Source: DASVEE01 sp036399695
GTDB lineage: Bacteria; Acidobacteriota; Thermoanaerobaculia; Gp7-AA8
Reading direction: 5' to 3'
DNA length: 59,878 bases
NCBI GenBank assembly: GCA_036399695.1
Contig: DASWMP010000317.1
Location: forward strand, 1 to 59,878
Shown: piece after piece, positions 50,701 through 57,618 of the stretch
How the letters are laid out: every line of letters starts with the position of its first letter
Position numbering within the stretch: the stretch's first letter is position 1
Notes under the pieces: model-generated
Told to the model about the DNA's origin: nothing
Databases searched by the model: none
What the model saw: the letters and a program-made list of their open reading frames with translations, nothing else
Position numbers and translations under genes: made by a program

Positions 50701-50926
50701 CCAGCCGCTTGCCGTCCGGCGACCAGAGCGGCCGCGATTCGGTAGCCGGGTCGGCGACGAGCAACCGCGCCTCACCGCCCGCCGCCGCGACGCTCCAGAT
50801 ATCGCCGCCGGAAACGAAGGCGATTTCCTTTTCATCAGGGGAGATGGCCGGCTCGGAGAGCGCCGGTTGCTGGGCGAAGGCCGGAAGGGTGAGGAGGAAA
50901 AGGGCGAGGCCAAGTACGCGCTTCAT
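47777..50926 (-). CDS. Secreted tricorn-like protease (S41)
   Basis: 1049 residues with a signal peptide (MKRVLGLALFLLTLPAFA). Two WD40/TolB-like propellers: about 25-300 and 305-690 (repeats such as ISPDEKEIAFVSGGDIW, WSPDGKRLAFVS, LSPDGKKVAFTARGEVF). A Thr/Pro/Ala linker near 545-580 interrupts the second. Tricorn C1 and PDZ domains follow (IGVRFDPNATGLKVSEVLPL), then the S41 catalytic domain with Ser in NRHSLSDAEDFAEGY near 945 and the acidic GEPTAGW segment. Degrades peptides outside the cytoplasm, like other acidobacterial tricorn homologues. CATAAT lies 8 bases before the ATG. Confidence 0.9.
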   Translation of the reverse strand: MKRVLGLALFLLTLPAFAQQPALSEPAISPDEKEIAFVSGGDIWSVAAAGGEARLLVADPATESRPLWSPDGKRLAFVSTRTGNGDIYVIDLSSGQLKRLTYDDGRDLLDAWSRDGKSLYFSSTSREIAGMNDVWRVSADGGTPMQVVADRYVNEYFAAPTADGSALAFVARGLAPGQWWRHGSSHIDESQIWRVDLASRRYEPLTEDGARNVWPMWAGNVLYFVSDRGGAENLWTRDGKVTNFTSGRVLWPTLAGNTIVFERDFGIWRYDLGSRTASQLGITLRGAPSMQALERRRLTDRFGDLALSPDGKKVAFTARGEVFAASAKDGGDAVRLTNTPALEAQLEWTPDSRALIYTSDRGGRSHLYRYDFATERETQLTEGETNDDTPRLSPDGKLLAFQRNGRELLVLDLASKQSRSVAKALFDRPPLGSDRPFVWSPDSKWLAYLGYGEQLFRNAHVVPAAGGTPRQVSFLANISTDSLAWSRDGRYLLMTTSQRTEPGQIARIDLVPATPKFREDQFRDLFTEPKKDEKPATTPMTTPATTPATTPATIVATATDPAKPATPVTTPVTPQFEGIRERVTLLPTGLDAGSVEISPDGKWIAFIAALGDSTNVYVYSVDELSTEPAVPKQLSSTSGRKTSLQFSSDSKEVFYLDAGRIAAATLDPVKTRPVSVTAEMDVDFARERDEAFAQAWRYMRDNFYDPAMHGVDWNAIRERFAPRVAAARNSDELRRLLSLMVGELNASHLGAGAPGDQTRTVTGRIGVRFDPNATGLKVSEVLPLSPADVAKIKVGDVITAVEGQPVTATTNFDALMEHRIGKRTRLTLEPSRTVTLQPIRGNDEKALTYRAWVNANRDYVDRISNGRLGYVHMFDMGSESLNQLYLDLDAENRAKQGVVVDIRNNNGGFVNVYAIDVLARQPYLTMTFRDFPPAAARSVLGQRSLEKPTILVVNRHSLSDAEDFAEGYRALELGKIVGEPTAGWIIYTSNIPLIDGTTFRLPFIRISDAKGENMERNPRKVDVFVQRPIGEKTDSQLDTAVKELLAQLK

Positions 50927-50942
50927 CGGGGCGCATTATGCA

Positions 50943-51023
50943 ATCTCGGAGTGTGATGGCGGTAGCCACCGCTCTGGTACACGTGTAGAAGAGACGGTGG
51001 CTGCCGCCACCGTCCTCCGAGAT
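50943..51023. repeat. Family B composite hairpin repeat, copy 4
   Basis: atctcgga...tccgagat outer arms, gccaccgctct and agagacggtggc inner arms, with gtacacgtgta in the centre, as in copy 1. Lies upstream of the tricorn gene and downstream of the MOSC gene on the minus strand. Confidence 0.85.
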
Positions 51024-51040
51024 CAGCTACCGGGTCCCTG

Positions 51041-51514
51041 TCACACGCCGAGGCTGAACAACCCCGGCTGCGCTTCCTCCCACGCCACCCGGTCCCCCAC
51101 CCGGATCTCGCCGCCTTCCAGCACCTCGGCGAAGGCGCCGGCCCGCCAGTGGGGGTCGAGGAACTTGCGCAGGCCTTCGTACGCTTCGTCCATCTGGTGG
51201 CAGGGGCGGGTTTCGCCGTAGATGCGTAAACGGGTGGTGCCGATGCGGAGGATCCGTCCGCGCGATTTTTCCAGGCGGATGCCGCGCAGCATCACGTTCG
51301 CGCGGCGGGCGGTCGGTGGGATGGCGGGGGAGAGCTGGGCCTGTACCTCCGCCCAGACTTCTTCCTCGATGAGCGTCACCTGGCGCTTGCCGCCCTGGTT
51401 GGCGTTGCCTCGCAGGCCTCGCCCGGCGACCAGTTCCGCCTGTTCGACCGCGTCCATCGGCCCGCGCTTCATCCGTTTGAGCCAGATCGCGGCCACCGCC
51501 CCTTCCTTCGTCAT
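51041..51514 (-). CDS. MOSC domain protein
   Basis: 157 residues, a stand-alone MOSC (molybdenum cofactor sulfurase C-terminal) domain: GRGLRGNANQGGKRQVTLIEEE, RRANVMLRGIRLE, the conserved Cys in ETRPCHQMDE near 107, and a C-terminal GEIRVGDRVAWEE. The family delivers sulfur or handles molybdenum-cofactor-dependent reductions, as in YiiM and mARC. No N-terminal beta-barrel or ferredoxin domain. ATG 51514 lies 10 bases after the stop of the upstream gene, so co-transcribed with it. Confidence 0.88.
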   Translation of the reverse strand: MTKEGAVAAIWLKRMKRGPMDAVEQAELVAGRGLRGNANQGGKRQVTLIEEEVWAEVQAQLSPAIPPTARRANVMLRGIRLEKSRGRILRIGTTRLRIYGETRPCHQMDEAYEGLRKFLDPHWRAGAFAEVLEGGEIRVGDRVAWEEAQPGLFSLGV

Positions 51515-51524
51515 CTGAAGGCGA

Positions 51525-52769
51525 TCAGGAGAAGCCGCGGGGACGTTCGTCGAGGTTCGTGGCCAGGTCGATCAGCGCGGCGGTGTAGATGGGGTCGTCG
51601 ACTTCCAGGCGGATGTCGTTGAGGCCGCGCGCCGTGCGGATCGTCAGGATGTTGGCGTCCATGTCGACTTCCACGTCGTCGATCTTCGGCAGGAGCAGCT
51701 CTTCCTGTTTGCTGCCCTTCGGCTCGAGCACCAGGCGGCGGTTCGTCAGGTAAAGCGAGCCGGCGTCGCGGCGCTTCTTCCGCAGTATCTGAGCGCGCGC
51801 GCTGAGGATGCAGTATTCATGGAAGCCGAGCTGCAGCGCCGAAGTCTGCCGCGGCAGGTTCTCTTTGTTGATTCCCCGCAGCCTCCGGAACTCCTCGGCG
51901 GCCTTCGCTTCGACCGGCACTTCCTTGTCCCAGATATCGAAGCCTTTGCGGAAAGTCTTGAGGCTCTCCATCTGCGCGTCGCCATCGCGGTCGTCCGCGA
52001 GGAGATGCCAGACGATGGCGCGATAGAGGTCGAGCCGGACGCCGGTCTCGTCTTCGGGCGTGAGTCCCACGGCTCGCGAGGCGCGGTCGATCAGGTTGGC
52101 GACCTCGCGTGACCGGGCCACGCCGTAATTAGAGAGCGCCTCGAAACCGATGTAGAGGACCGTCCGTTTGGCCAGCGGCGACCAGATCTCGTAGGGGAGC
52201 TCGAGGGCCTGGCGTTCGCGGGTGGCGGTGGCCAGGGCGGCGTCGCTCGGATCGCGGCGGAGCTGTTCGAGGGCGGAGACGTAGGCGGCGAGCATCTCGC
52301 GATGGCGGCGCTCCCGCTCTTCGCGCTCGGCGCGCTCTTTCTCTTCCTGTTCGCGGATCTTGCGGCGGCGCTGGGCCGTCAGGACGATCGGGGTGACGAT
52401 CATGGCGATGCCGAGGATCACCTCGAACCAGCCCTGCCACTCGGCGCGCGTGATGATGACGCTGAAGCCGAGCAGGATCAGGAGCACGCCCAGGACCATC
52501 AGGGCGATGAAGCCCCAGCCTCGTGGCGTACCGTCGAGGAGCGATTTCCAGAACGGCATGCTGCGGATGCTCTTGGCGGTCGGCAGGACCGGAGCATTGA
52601 TGGCCTTCGTGTCCGCGAAGTAGAAGCCGGTGGTACGGCGGCGGAGGAACTCCCCGGCAGCGCCGGTGCTCAAAGACGGATCGTCGTCGATCGCCTCCAG
52701 CGTCTGGCGGGGCGTCACTCCGAATCGAATGGGGCCGTGAGCGAGCGATTTATTAACGTAGAACGTCAC
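51525..52769 (-). CDS. Membrane protein with DUF4236-like N-terminus
   Basis: 414 residues from GTG 52769; upstream in-frame codons are repeat-like and unlikely coding. The N-terminus (VTFYVNKSLAHGPIRFGVTP) resembles the short DUF4236 fold (YxKSxxxGPxRxN). Two membrane helices follow (WGFIALMVLGVLLILLGFSV; WFEVILGIAMIVTPIVL), then a charged coiled coil (REQEEKERAEREERERRHRE), and a soluble C-terminal part ending with a domain LYLTNRRLVLEPKGSKQEEL like GRAM/PH-type lipid-binding repeats. Function unknown. Lies between the cytochrome lipoprotein and MOSC genes in one direction. Confidence 0.6.
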   Translation of the reverse strand: MTFYVNKSLAHGPIRFGVTPRQTLEAIDDDPSLSTGAAGEFLRRRTTGFYFADTKAINAPVLPTAKSIRSMPFWKSLLDGTPRGWGFIALMVLGVLLILLGFSVIITRAEWQGWFEVILGIAMIVTPIVLTAQRRRKIREQEEKERAEREERERRHREMLAAYVSALEQLRRDPSDAALATATRERQALELPYEIWSPLAKRTVLYIGFEALSNYGVARSREVANLIDRASRAVGLTPEDETGVRLDLYRAIVWHLLADDRDGDAQMESLKTFRKGFDIWDKEVPVEAKAAEEFRRLRGINKENLPRQTSALQLGFHEYCILSARAQILRKKRRDAGSLYLTNRRLVLEPKGSKQEELLLPKIDDVEVDMDANILTIRTARGLNDIRLEVDDPIYTAALIDLATNLDERPRGFS

Positions 52770-52811
52770 TTGGCGAAGGTCCGGGATGCAAGGGGAGGGC
52801 CCAGGTGGGGG

Positions 52812-52834
52812 TGGTTGTCCGTTGCCCGTTGCCG
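52812..52834. repeat. Family C single arm
   Basis: gttgtccgttgcccgttgcc, one arm only, between the cytochrome and DUF4236-like genes. Confidence 0.55.
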
Positions 52835-52837
52835 ATC

Positions 52838-53215
52838 CTACCTCAATAAATAGGCGGCCATGTCGCGGGCTTCGGTGTCGTTGATGCCGAGGGTGGGCAT
52901 GGACGTCTGCGGATTCACCGAGGCCGGGTTCTGGATGTAGCGGACCAGGTTCTCGGGGTTGTTCGGGACTGCCCCTTCGCCGAGAGTCGGCCGGCTCCCG
53001 ACGCCCACCAGCGAAGGACCGAGTGCTCCTCCGTTGGCGCCGGGAACGACATGGCAGGTCGTGCAGCCGTAGCGGGAGAGGAGCTGCCGTCCGTTTTCGA
53101 CGTTGCCGGCGGCGGCGGGCTGCGCCGGACGTGCCGCCGGTGTCTCCGGTCTGGTGCAGGCGGCAAGCAGGAGGATCAGGAACAGGCACGTCATCCGCGC
53201 GGCACTTCGTCTCAT
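52838..53215 (-). CDS. Cytochrome c lipoprotein
   Basis: 125 residues. Lipoprotein signal MRRSAARMTCLFLILLLAAC (lipobox LAAC). Class I cytochrome c with haem site CTTCH near 52 and axial Met in TSMPTLGI near 106. Pro/Ala-rich linker between lipid anchor and haem domain. Periplasmic electron carrier tethered to a membrane. First gene of a minus-strand run with the DUF4236-like and MOSC genes. The 21-bp array 2 lies about 45 bases upstream. Confidence 0.88.
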   Translation of the reverse strand: MRRSAARMTCLFLILLLAACTRPETPAARPAQPAAAGNVENGRQLLSRYGCTTCHVVPGANGGALGPSLVGVGSRPTLGEGAVPNNPENLVRYIQNPASVNPQTSMPTLGINDTEARDMAAYLLR

Positions 53216-53259
53216 GTGGCCAATCAGTCTGCCCGTCCTGTGCCTGATTCGAGATCACT

Positions 53260-53448
53260 GACCGGTGACCGAAAATCAGTCATCGATCACCGAAAATCAG
53301 TGAACGATCACTGAAGATCAGTGACCGGCCACCGAAAATCAGTGATCGGCCACCGAAAATCAGTGATCGATCACCGAAAACCAGTCATCGATCACCGGAA
53401 ATCAGTCATCGATCACCGGAAATCACTGATGGGGCAGTGAAAATCACT
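53260..53448. repeat. Array of nine 21-bp direct repeats between divergent genes
   Basis: Nine contiguous 21-bp units from 53260, consensus gatcgatcaccgaaaatcag plus t; partial units extend left to about 53243. Each carries a gaaaat run, and most have a cgatc or ccggc palindromic core. GATC occurs in most units. It fills the 276-base interval between the cytochrome lipoprotein (-) and receiver (+) genes. Unlike array 1 it contains stop codons, so it is non-coding. Confidence 0.9.
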
Positions 53449-53491
53449 CACCGGCGCCTGCTTCGGCTTGCTTATTGCTTGGCCCGCTAAG

Positions 53492-53932
53492 GTGGCTACT
53501 GACGGTCGGGTGCTCGTAGTGGACGATGAGCCGGCGATTCGTGCGCTCGTGGCGAAGATCGTCGAGCGGGCGGGGTTGCCGGTCGATTGCGCGGCTGATG
53601 GTGCCGAGGCGATCCAGAAGGTTGACGCGAATGAATTCGCCGTCGTCGTGCTCGACCTGAACATGCCGAACATCGACGGCTTCGGCTTCATCGACCACAT
53701 CCGCAACCGCGCCGTGCGTCCGGCCATCATCGCCATCAGCGCTGCCGATTCGGCCCTGCTGCGCCGGCTGGACGGCTCGATGGTCCACTCCATCGTCCGA
53801 AAGCCGTTCGACATCGACGTGCTGGGCGATCTCATCACTGCCGCGGCGCAGACGGCCCTGGATGAAGAGCGGAAGCAGGCGCGCGACGGAAACGTCCTCC
53901 CTTTCTCACGCGACGCGCAGAACGTCTGCTGA
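53492..53932 (+). CDS. Stand-alone response regulator receiver
   Basis: 146 residues from GTG 53492 (TTG 53468 is an alternative; no good Shine-Dalgarno sequence for either). Receiver domain: LVVDDEPAIRALV, phospho-Asp in VVLDLNMPNIDGF near 51, Ser/Thr switch in IAISAAD and Lys in RKPFDIDVL. No output domain, only a short tail (RDGNVLPFSRDAQNVC). It stands 22 bases upstream of the receiver/TrxR-like fusion and is likely in its operon. Its kinase is not adjacent. Paralogous to the receiver at 56288. Confidence 0.85.
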   Translation: MATDGRVLVVDDEPAIRALVAKIVERAGLPVDCAADGAEAIQKVDANEFAVVVLDLNMPNIDGFGFIDHIRNRAVRPAIIAISAADSALLRRLDGSMVHSIVRKPFDIDVLGDLITAAAQTALDEERKQARDGNVLPFSRDAQNVC

Positions 53933-53954
53933 CGCGGGGCATCCTCTTCGCAAC

Positions 53955-55586
53955 GTGACCGGTGTGGCCGTCCAACCCGTCGTGCTCCTCATCGAGCCTC
54001 ATGCGCCTCACGCCGAGAAGGGGAGGGAGTACCTTCAGAAGGACTGCTCGAATACCTTCGCGGTCCTCGCCGTCCAGACCTTCGAAGAAGCACGCGCCGA
54101 GCTCCAGCGGCTGAACGACAAGCGGCAGCCCATCGCCCTCGCCCTCGTGCGCCATCTGCAGGATGAACGGGCGCTCCGCGAGTTCCTCTCCCACGCGAAG
54201 AACCTCTTCGCCGGGATGAAGGTCATCCTCTATGACGACGAAGTCAGCCCGACTTTCGCCCTCGAGGCGAAGAAGGGGGGCCTCGTCGATTACGCCATCG
54301 ACGCGCCCTGGGACGCGCCGGAAGTCGCGCTCGACCCGATCATGCGCGACGTCCTCCGTACCTGGGAGACGCACGCGTCGAAAGCGGACGTGGTGCATGT
54401 CTACGGCGATCAGTGGCTGCCCCGCTGCCATGACCTGAAGGACCTGCTGGCGCGCCATCGCGTGCCGTACCGGTGGGTGGAGATGGAAGAGGAAGCGCAG
54501 GCGCCGCCATCCCCGCGTGTCGTCTTCCCCGACGGCACCGAACTGCACGATCCGACGGACGAAGACCTGGCGCAGGTGCTCGGTTTCAGCACGTCACCGG
54601 AGGCCTCGTTCTACGATCTGGTGATCGTCGGCGGCGGGCCGGCCGGACTGGCGGCCGCGGTGTACGCCGCGTCCGAGGGTTTGCGCACGGTGATCGTCGA
54701 GCGCGACGTCCCCGGCGGACAGGCCGGGGCCAGCTCGCTGATCGAGAACTACCTCGGGTTTCCCGACGGCTTGAGCGGAGCCGAGCTGGCGTCGCGCGCC
54801 GTCACGCAGGCGCAGAAGTTCGGAACGGAGATCCTGCTGACGAAAGAGGCGGCGGAACTGCGGGACGAGCATGGCTACCGCATCATCCGGCTCGACGACG
54901 GCACGGAGATCGTCTCGCACGCGGTGCTGCTGGCGACGGGCGTCGCCTATCGGAAATTCGAGGCCGACGGCGCGGAAAACTTCACCGGCAAGGGCGTCTA
55001 TTACGGCGCCGCCGCCGCGGAAGCGGCCCGGTTCCGGGGCCAGGAGATCTGTCTCCTCGGCAGCGGCAACTCGGCGGCGCAGGCAGCCCTGCTGCTGGCC
55101 AGATATGTCCGGAAGCTGACCATCATCACGATCGATCCGTCCCTGGAGACGACGATGTCGCGCTATCTCGTCAACCGGATCGACGCGCTGCCGAACGTGG
55201 AGCTGCTGGCGAAGACCAGTGTGGCGGAGGTGCGCGGCAACGACCATGTGGAGGCGGTGGTGGTCGAGGACATCGAGACGAAAGAGCGGCGGGAGATCGC
55301 CACGCCGGCCCTCTTCGTCTGGATCGGCGCGCGGCCCCGCACCGGCTGGCTCTCCCAGACGATCGTCCGCGACGAGCAGGGCTTCATCGTGACCGGTCGT
55401 GACCTGAAGAAGGAACAGCTCCGGGGCTACGAGGCTGGCCGGACGCCGCAAATCCTGGAGAGCAGCATGGCCGGCGTCTTCGTGGCCGGCGACGTCCGCC
55501 ACGGCTCGGTCAAGCGGGTCGGATCGGCCGTGGGTGAAGGGGCGATGGCGGTCCAGTTCATCCACCAGTATTTGCGGGAGCGGTAA
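53955..55586 (+). CDS. Fused degenerate receiver/thioredoxin-like/TrxR-like flavoprotein
   Basis: 543 residues from GTG 53955 (GTG 53964 possible). About 1-130 is receiver-like but lacks the phospho-Asp (the position reads ALALVRHL). About 140-190 is a thioredoxin/glutaredoxin-like piece (VVHVYGDQWLPRCHDLKDLL) with one Cys. About 215-543 is FAD/NADPH reductase of the thioredoxin reductase type: YDLVIVGGGPAGLAAAVYAA, GSGNSAAQAALLLARY and GVFVAGDVRHGS. The CxxC of true TrxR is absent (GKGVYYGAAAAEAA). Proteins of this fused class exist but their substrates are unclear. In an operon with the receiver upstream. Confidence 0.85.
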   Translation: MTGVAVQPVVLLIEPHAPHAEKGREYLQKDCSNTFAVLAVQTFEEARAELQRLNDKRQPIALALVRHLQDERALREFLSHAKNLFAGMKVILYDDEVSPTFALEAKKGGLVDYAIDAPWDAPEVALDPIMRDVLRTWETHASKADVVHVYGDQWLPRCHDLKDLLARHRVPYRWVEMEEEAQAPPSPRVVFPDGTELHDPTDEDLAQVLGFSTSPEASFYDLVIVGGGPAGLAAAVYAASEGLRTVIVERDVPGGQAGASSLIENYLGFPDGLSGAELASRAVTQAQKFGTEILLTKEAAELRDEHGYRIIRLDDGTEIVSHAVLLATGVAYRKFEADGAENFTGKGVYYGAAAAEAARFRGQEICLLGSGNSAAQAALLLARYVRKLTIITIDPSLETTMSRYLVNRIDALPNVELLAKTSVAEVRGNDHVEAVVVEDIETKERREIATPALFVWIGARPRTGWLSQTIVRDEQGFIVTGRDLKKEQLRGYEAGRTPQILESSMAGVFVAGDVRHGSVKRVGSAVGEGAMAVQFIHQYLRER

Positions 55587-55613
55587 GCGCGGCTGGTGGA
55601 GCGTTGGTGGGTT

Positions 55614-55729
55614 CCGGTTGGTGGTTGTTGGTTTTTGGTTTTTGGTGCGCTGCCCGGCGGCCAGTTCTGCCCCAAACCCCGAGCTCAGCGCAGCACCAAA
55701 AACCAACAACCAAAAACCAACAACCGTAA
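55614..55729. repeat. Family A heptad-arm palindrome, copy 4
   Basis: ggttgtt/ggttttt units on the left, ccaaaaa/ccaacaa on the right. The inner core ggtgcgctgcccggc...gcgcagcacc is like the core of family C copies. Part of the 335-base gap after the fused reductase gene. Confidence 0.85.
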
Positions 55730-55777
55730 ACCCCACCCAACACCCACCCTGAACCTCCGCAATTTCCGTCCGCTTCG

Positions 55778-55863
55778 TACGATTGGCGCTTTTTACCGAC
55801 GCCGTAAGCCCGGCACACGGCTTTGCGCGGTGTGTAAACGACTTCAGTGCCATTTTGCTGGCA
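55778..55863 (+). promoter_or_regulatory. Promoter and hairpin-rich leader of small gene
   Basis: TACGAT at 55778-55783, then hairpins ggcg/cgcc (55785-55803), aagcc/ggctt (55806-55823) and tgcca/tggca (55848-55863) ahead of the small gene at 55922. Predicted leader about 130 bases. Confidence 0.35.
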
Positions 55864-55921
55864 GACCCTTTGCTCAGGGGGTTGTCCAGTGCAGCACATT
55901 TCAAGGAGATCGGAGGCTCGA

Positions 55922-56161
55922 GTGCAATACACCATCGAAGAGCGCGAGCTGACAAACGAATACACTCACCGCCCCTCGTACGACGTGCAGACACGCCGGA
56001 CGATCATCGACGCCAGAGACGCGGATGACGCGATCTCGCGGTTTGTCCGCGACAGCGAATCGGAGCTGGTGAGCCTCACCCGTCCGATCCGCGGCGGCGA
56101 ATCGATCGCCACCGTGAAGAAGGAAGACAGCGTCTTCCTCGTCCGCGTGTATGCCGCCTGA
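55922..56161 (+). CDS. Small conserved-looking protein, unknown function
   Basis: 79 residues from GTG 55922, with ggagg 5 bases upstream. Text: QYTIEERELTNEYTHRPSYD, RRTIIDARDADDAISRFVRD, ending ATVKKEDSVFLVRVYAA. No Cys, no signal peptide, no membrane segment. It looks like a small alpha/beta protein. I do not recognise a family. Its own promoter, structured leader and strong terminator make it a separate transcription unit, which argues that it is real and regulated. Function unknown. Confidence 0.6.
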   Translation: MQYTIEERELTNEYTHRPSYDVQTRRTIIDARDADDAISRFVRDSESELVSLTRPIRGGESIATVKKEDSVFLVRVYAA

Positions 56162-56192
56162 GCGGCTGTCTCATTCGTTGCAGGAGACGCAA

Positions 56193-56220
56193 ACGACGCC
56201 CCGCGGGGCGTCGTTTTTTT
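56193..56220 (+). terminator. Intrinsic terminator of small gene
   Basis: Perfect palindrome acgacgccccgcggggcgtc gt (56193-56214), flanked by aa/tt that extend the stem, and followed directly by a run of T to 56220. Strong Rho-independent terminator. Confidence 0.9.
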
Positions 56221-56287
56221 GCGCTCTGACGAGCTTTTTTTTCCGATCGGCGTTATTCTAAACTTCACCCCAACGTGGAGACCCATC

Positions 56288-56695
56288 ATGTCCCGTGTAG
56301 ATCCCCCAGGCCGGAAGTGGAACGCGCTCGTCGTCGACGATGACCCCGGGCTGCAAGGGCTCTTCTTCACCCTCCTCGGCAAGGACGGCTTTTCGGTCGA
56401 CTGTGCCCCGAACGGCCGCCTGGCTTTCGAGTACCTCAAGCGCAGCGCGTACTCGGTGATCCTCCTGGACCTGATGATGCCGGACGTGAATGGCTTCGAG
56501 CTGCTCGAACGCCTCGAGCGCGACAGCCCCGCCCTCCTCAGCCGCATCATCATCATGACCGGCGCCTCCCAGCGCAGCATCGAAGGCCTGGACAAGAAAG
56601 GCGTCTGGGGTCTCATCCGGAAGCCGTTCGACATCAACGACCTCGTCGCCAGCGCCCGCTCCTGTGCGGTGGGGCAGGCGAAGGGGAACGCGTAG
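56288..56695 (+). CDS. Stand-alone response regulator receiver
   Basis: 135 residues; ATG 56288 with gtggag 8 bases upstream. Receiver: ALVVDDDPGLQGLF, phospho-Asp in VILLDLMMPDVNGFEL near 58, Thr switch in IIIMTGAS, Lys in LIRKPFDINDLV. No output domain. Shares RKPFDI-type ending with the receiver at 53492. Lies after the terminator of the small gene, so separately expressed. Partner kinase not adjacent. Confidence 0.87.
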   Translation: MSRVDPPGRKWNALVVDDDPGLQGLFFTLLGKDGFSVDCAPNGRLAFEYLKRSAYSVILLDLMMPDVNGFELLERLERDSPALLSRIIIMTGASQRSIEGLDKKGVWGLIRKPFDINDLVASARSCAVGQAKGNA

Positions 56696-56722
56696 CGCGC
56701 GGAGCGCGCCGCGCGCGAGCTT

Positions 56723-56835
56723 CTGGTTTTTGGTTGTTGGTTGTTGGTTTTTGGTTGTCGGTGCTCTGCCCGGCGCCCATCGCCGCAACCCGAGACTTCA
56801 GCGGAGCACCAAAAACCAAAAACAAAAACCAAACC
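56723..56835. repeat. Family A heptad-arm palindrome, copy 5
   Basis: ggttttt/ggttgtt units on the left, ccaaaaa runs on the right, inner core ggtgctctgcccggc...ggagcacc. Lies between the receiver and ZIP genes. Confidence 0.85.
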
Positions 56836-56858
56836 GGCCCGCCCGGCGGCTGGCCGGT

Positions 56859-56864
56859 TAAGAT
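56859..56864 (+). promoter_or_regulatory. -10 box TAAGAT of ZIP gene
   Basis: TAAGAT, 9 bases, ATG (56874); no Shine-Dalgarno sequence. Transcription would begin about 3 bases before the start codon. Confidence 0.45.
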
Positions 56865-56873
56865 GTCGCCCGC

Positions 56874-57608
56874 ATGAGTGCGCTCTGGGCGCTGACGGCT
56901 TTTCTCATGACGCTGGCCGGTGGCGCGTTCGCGTGGAGGTACCAGCGTTATCTGCTCCTGATCATGGCCTTTTCCGCCGGGCTGTTGATCGGTGTGGCTT
57001 TTCTCGACCTGATTCCGGAGATCACGGAGCTGGCGCAAGAGCATCAACTCGACATGCGCCGGTTGATGCTCTTCGTCCTGGCCGGGTTCGTGGCCATCTT
57101 CCTGCTCGAGAAGCTGACGATCATCCACGGCGAAAAGCAGCATGACGCGCCGGGGCATCACCATCACGTCGGTCTGGCCGGCGCGATCGGGCTGACGTTC
57201 CACAGCTTCCTCGACGGACTGGCCATCGGCGTCGGCTTCCAGGCCGGCCGGGAGGTCGGGACCGTGGTGCTGCTGGCGGTGCTGGCGCACGATTTCGCCG
57301 ACGGGCTCAATACCGTGACGTTCATGCTGGCGGCGCGGAACAGCCGCTGGAAGACACTGTTGCTGCTCTTCCTCGACGCCCTGGCGCCAGTGGCCGGAGC
57401 GCTGCTCGCCTCGGTGATGAAGATCGATCCGCTGATGCTGGCCTACCAACTCTCGTTCTTCGCCGGCTTCCTGCTCTACCTCGGCGCGAGCGATCTGCTG
57501 CCGCACGTCCACGAGCGGCCACGCTTCGCCCTCATTGCCTCGACACTCGCCGGACTCGTGACCGCGGCGCTCGTCGTCCACGGCCTCGAAGTCCTCCACG
57601 CCCACTGA
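56874..57608 (+). CDS. ZIP family divalent metal transporter
   Basis: 244 residues with about eight hydrophobic helices. A His-rich cytosolic loop HDAPGHHHHVG near 92 lies between helices 3 and 4. Helix 4 carries LTFHSFLDGLAIG (HSxxDG motif) and helix 5 LAHDFADGLN, the metal-binding pair of ZIP proteins; substrate probably Zn2+ or Fe2+. GufA/ZupT-like length. 10 bases upstream of the S9 peptidase gene, which is therefore likely co-transcribed. Confidence 0.9.
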   Translation: MSALWALTAFLMTLAGGAFAWRYQRYLLLIMAFSAGLLIGVAFLDLIPEITELAQEHQLDMRRLMLFVLAGFVAIFLLEKLTIIHGEKQHDAPGHHHHVGLAGAIGLTFHSFLDGLAIGVGFQAGREVGTVVLLAVLAHDFADGLNTVTFMLAARNSRWKTLLLLFLDALAPVAGALLASVMKIDPLMLAYQLSFFAGFLLYLGASDLLPHVHERPRFALIASTLAGLVTAALVVHGLEVLHAH

Positions 57609-57618
57609 CGGAGGTCCG

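Noticed and set aside
53260..53448. CRISPR array
   Set aside because: Units are contiguous 21-mers without spacers, and no cas gene is nearby.
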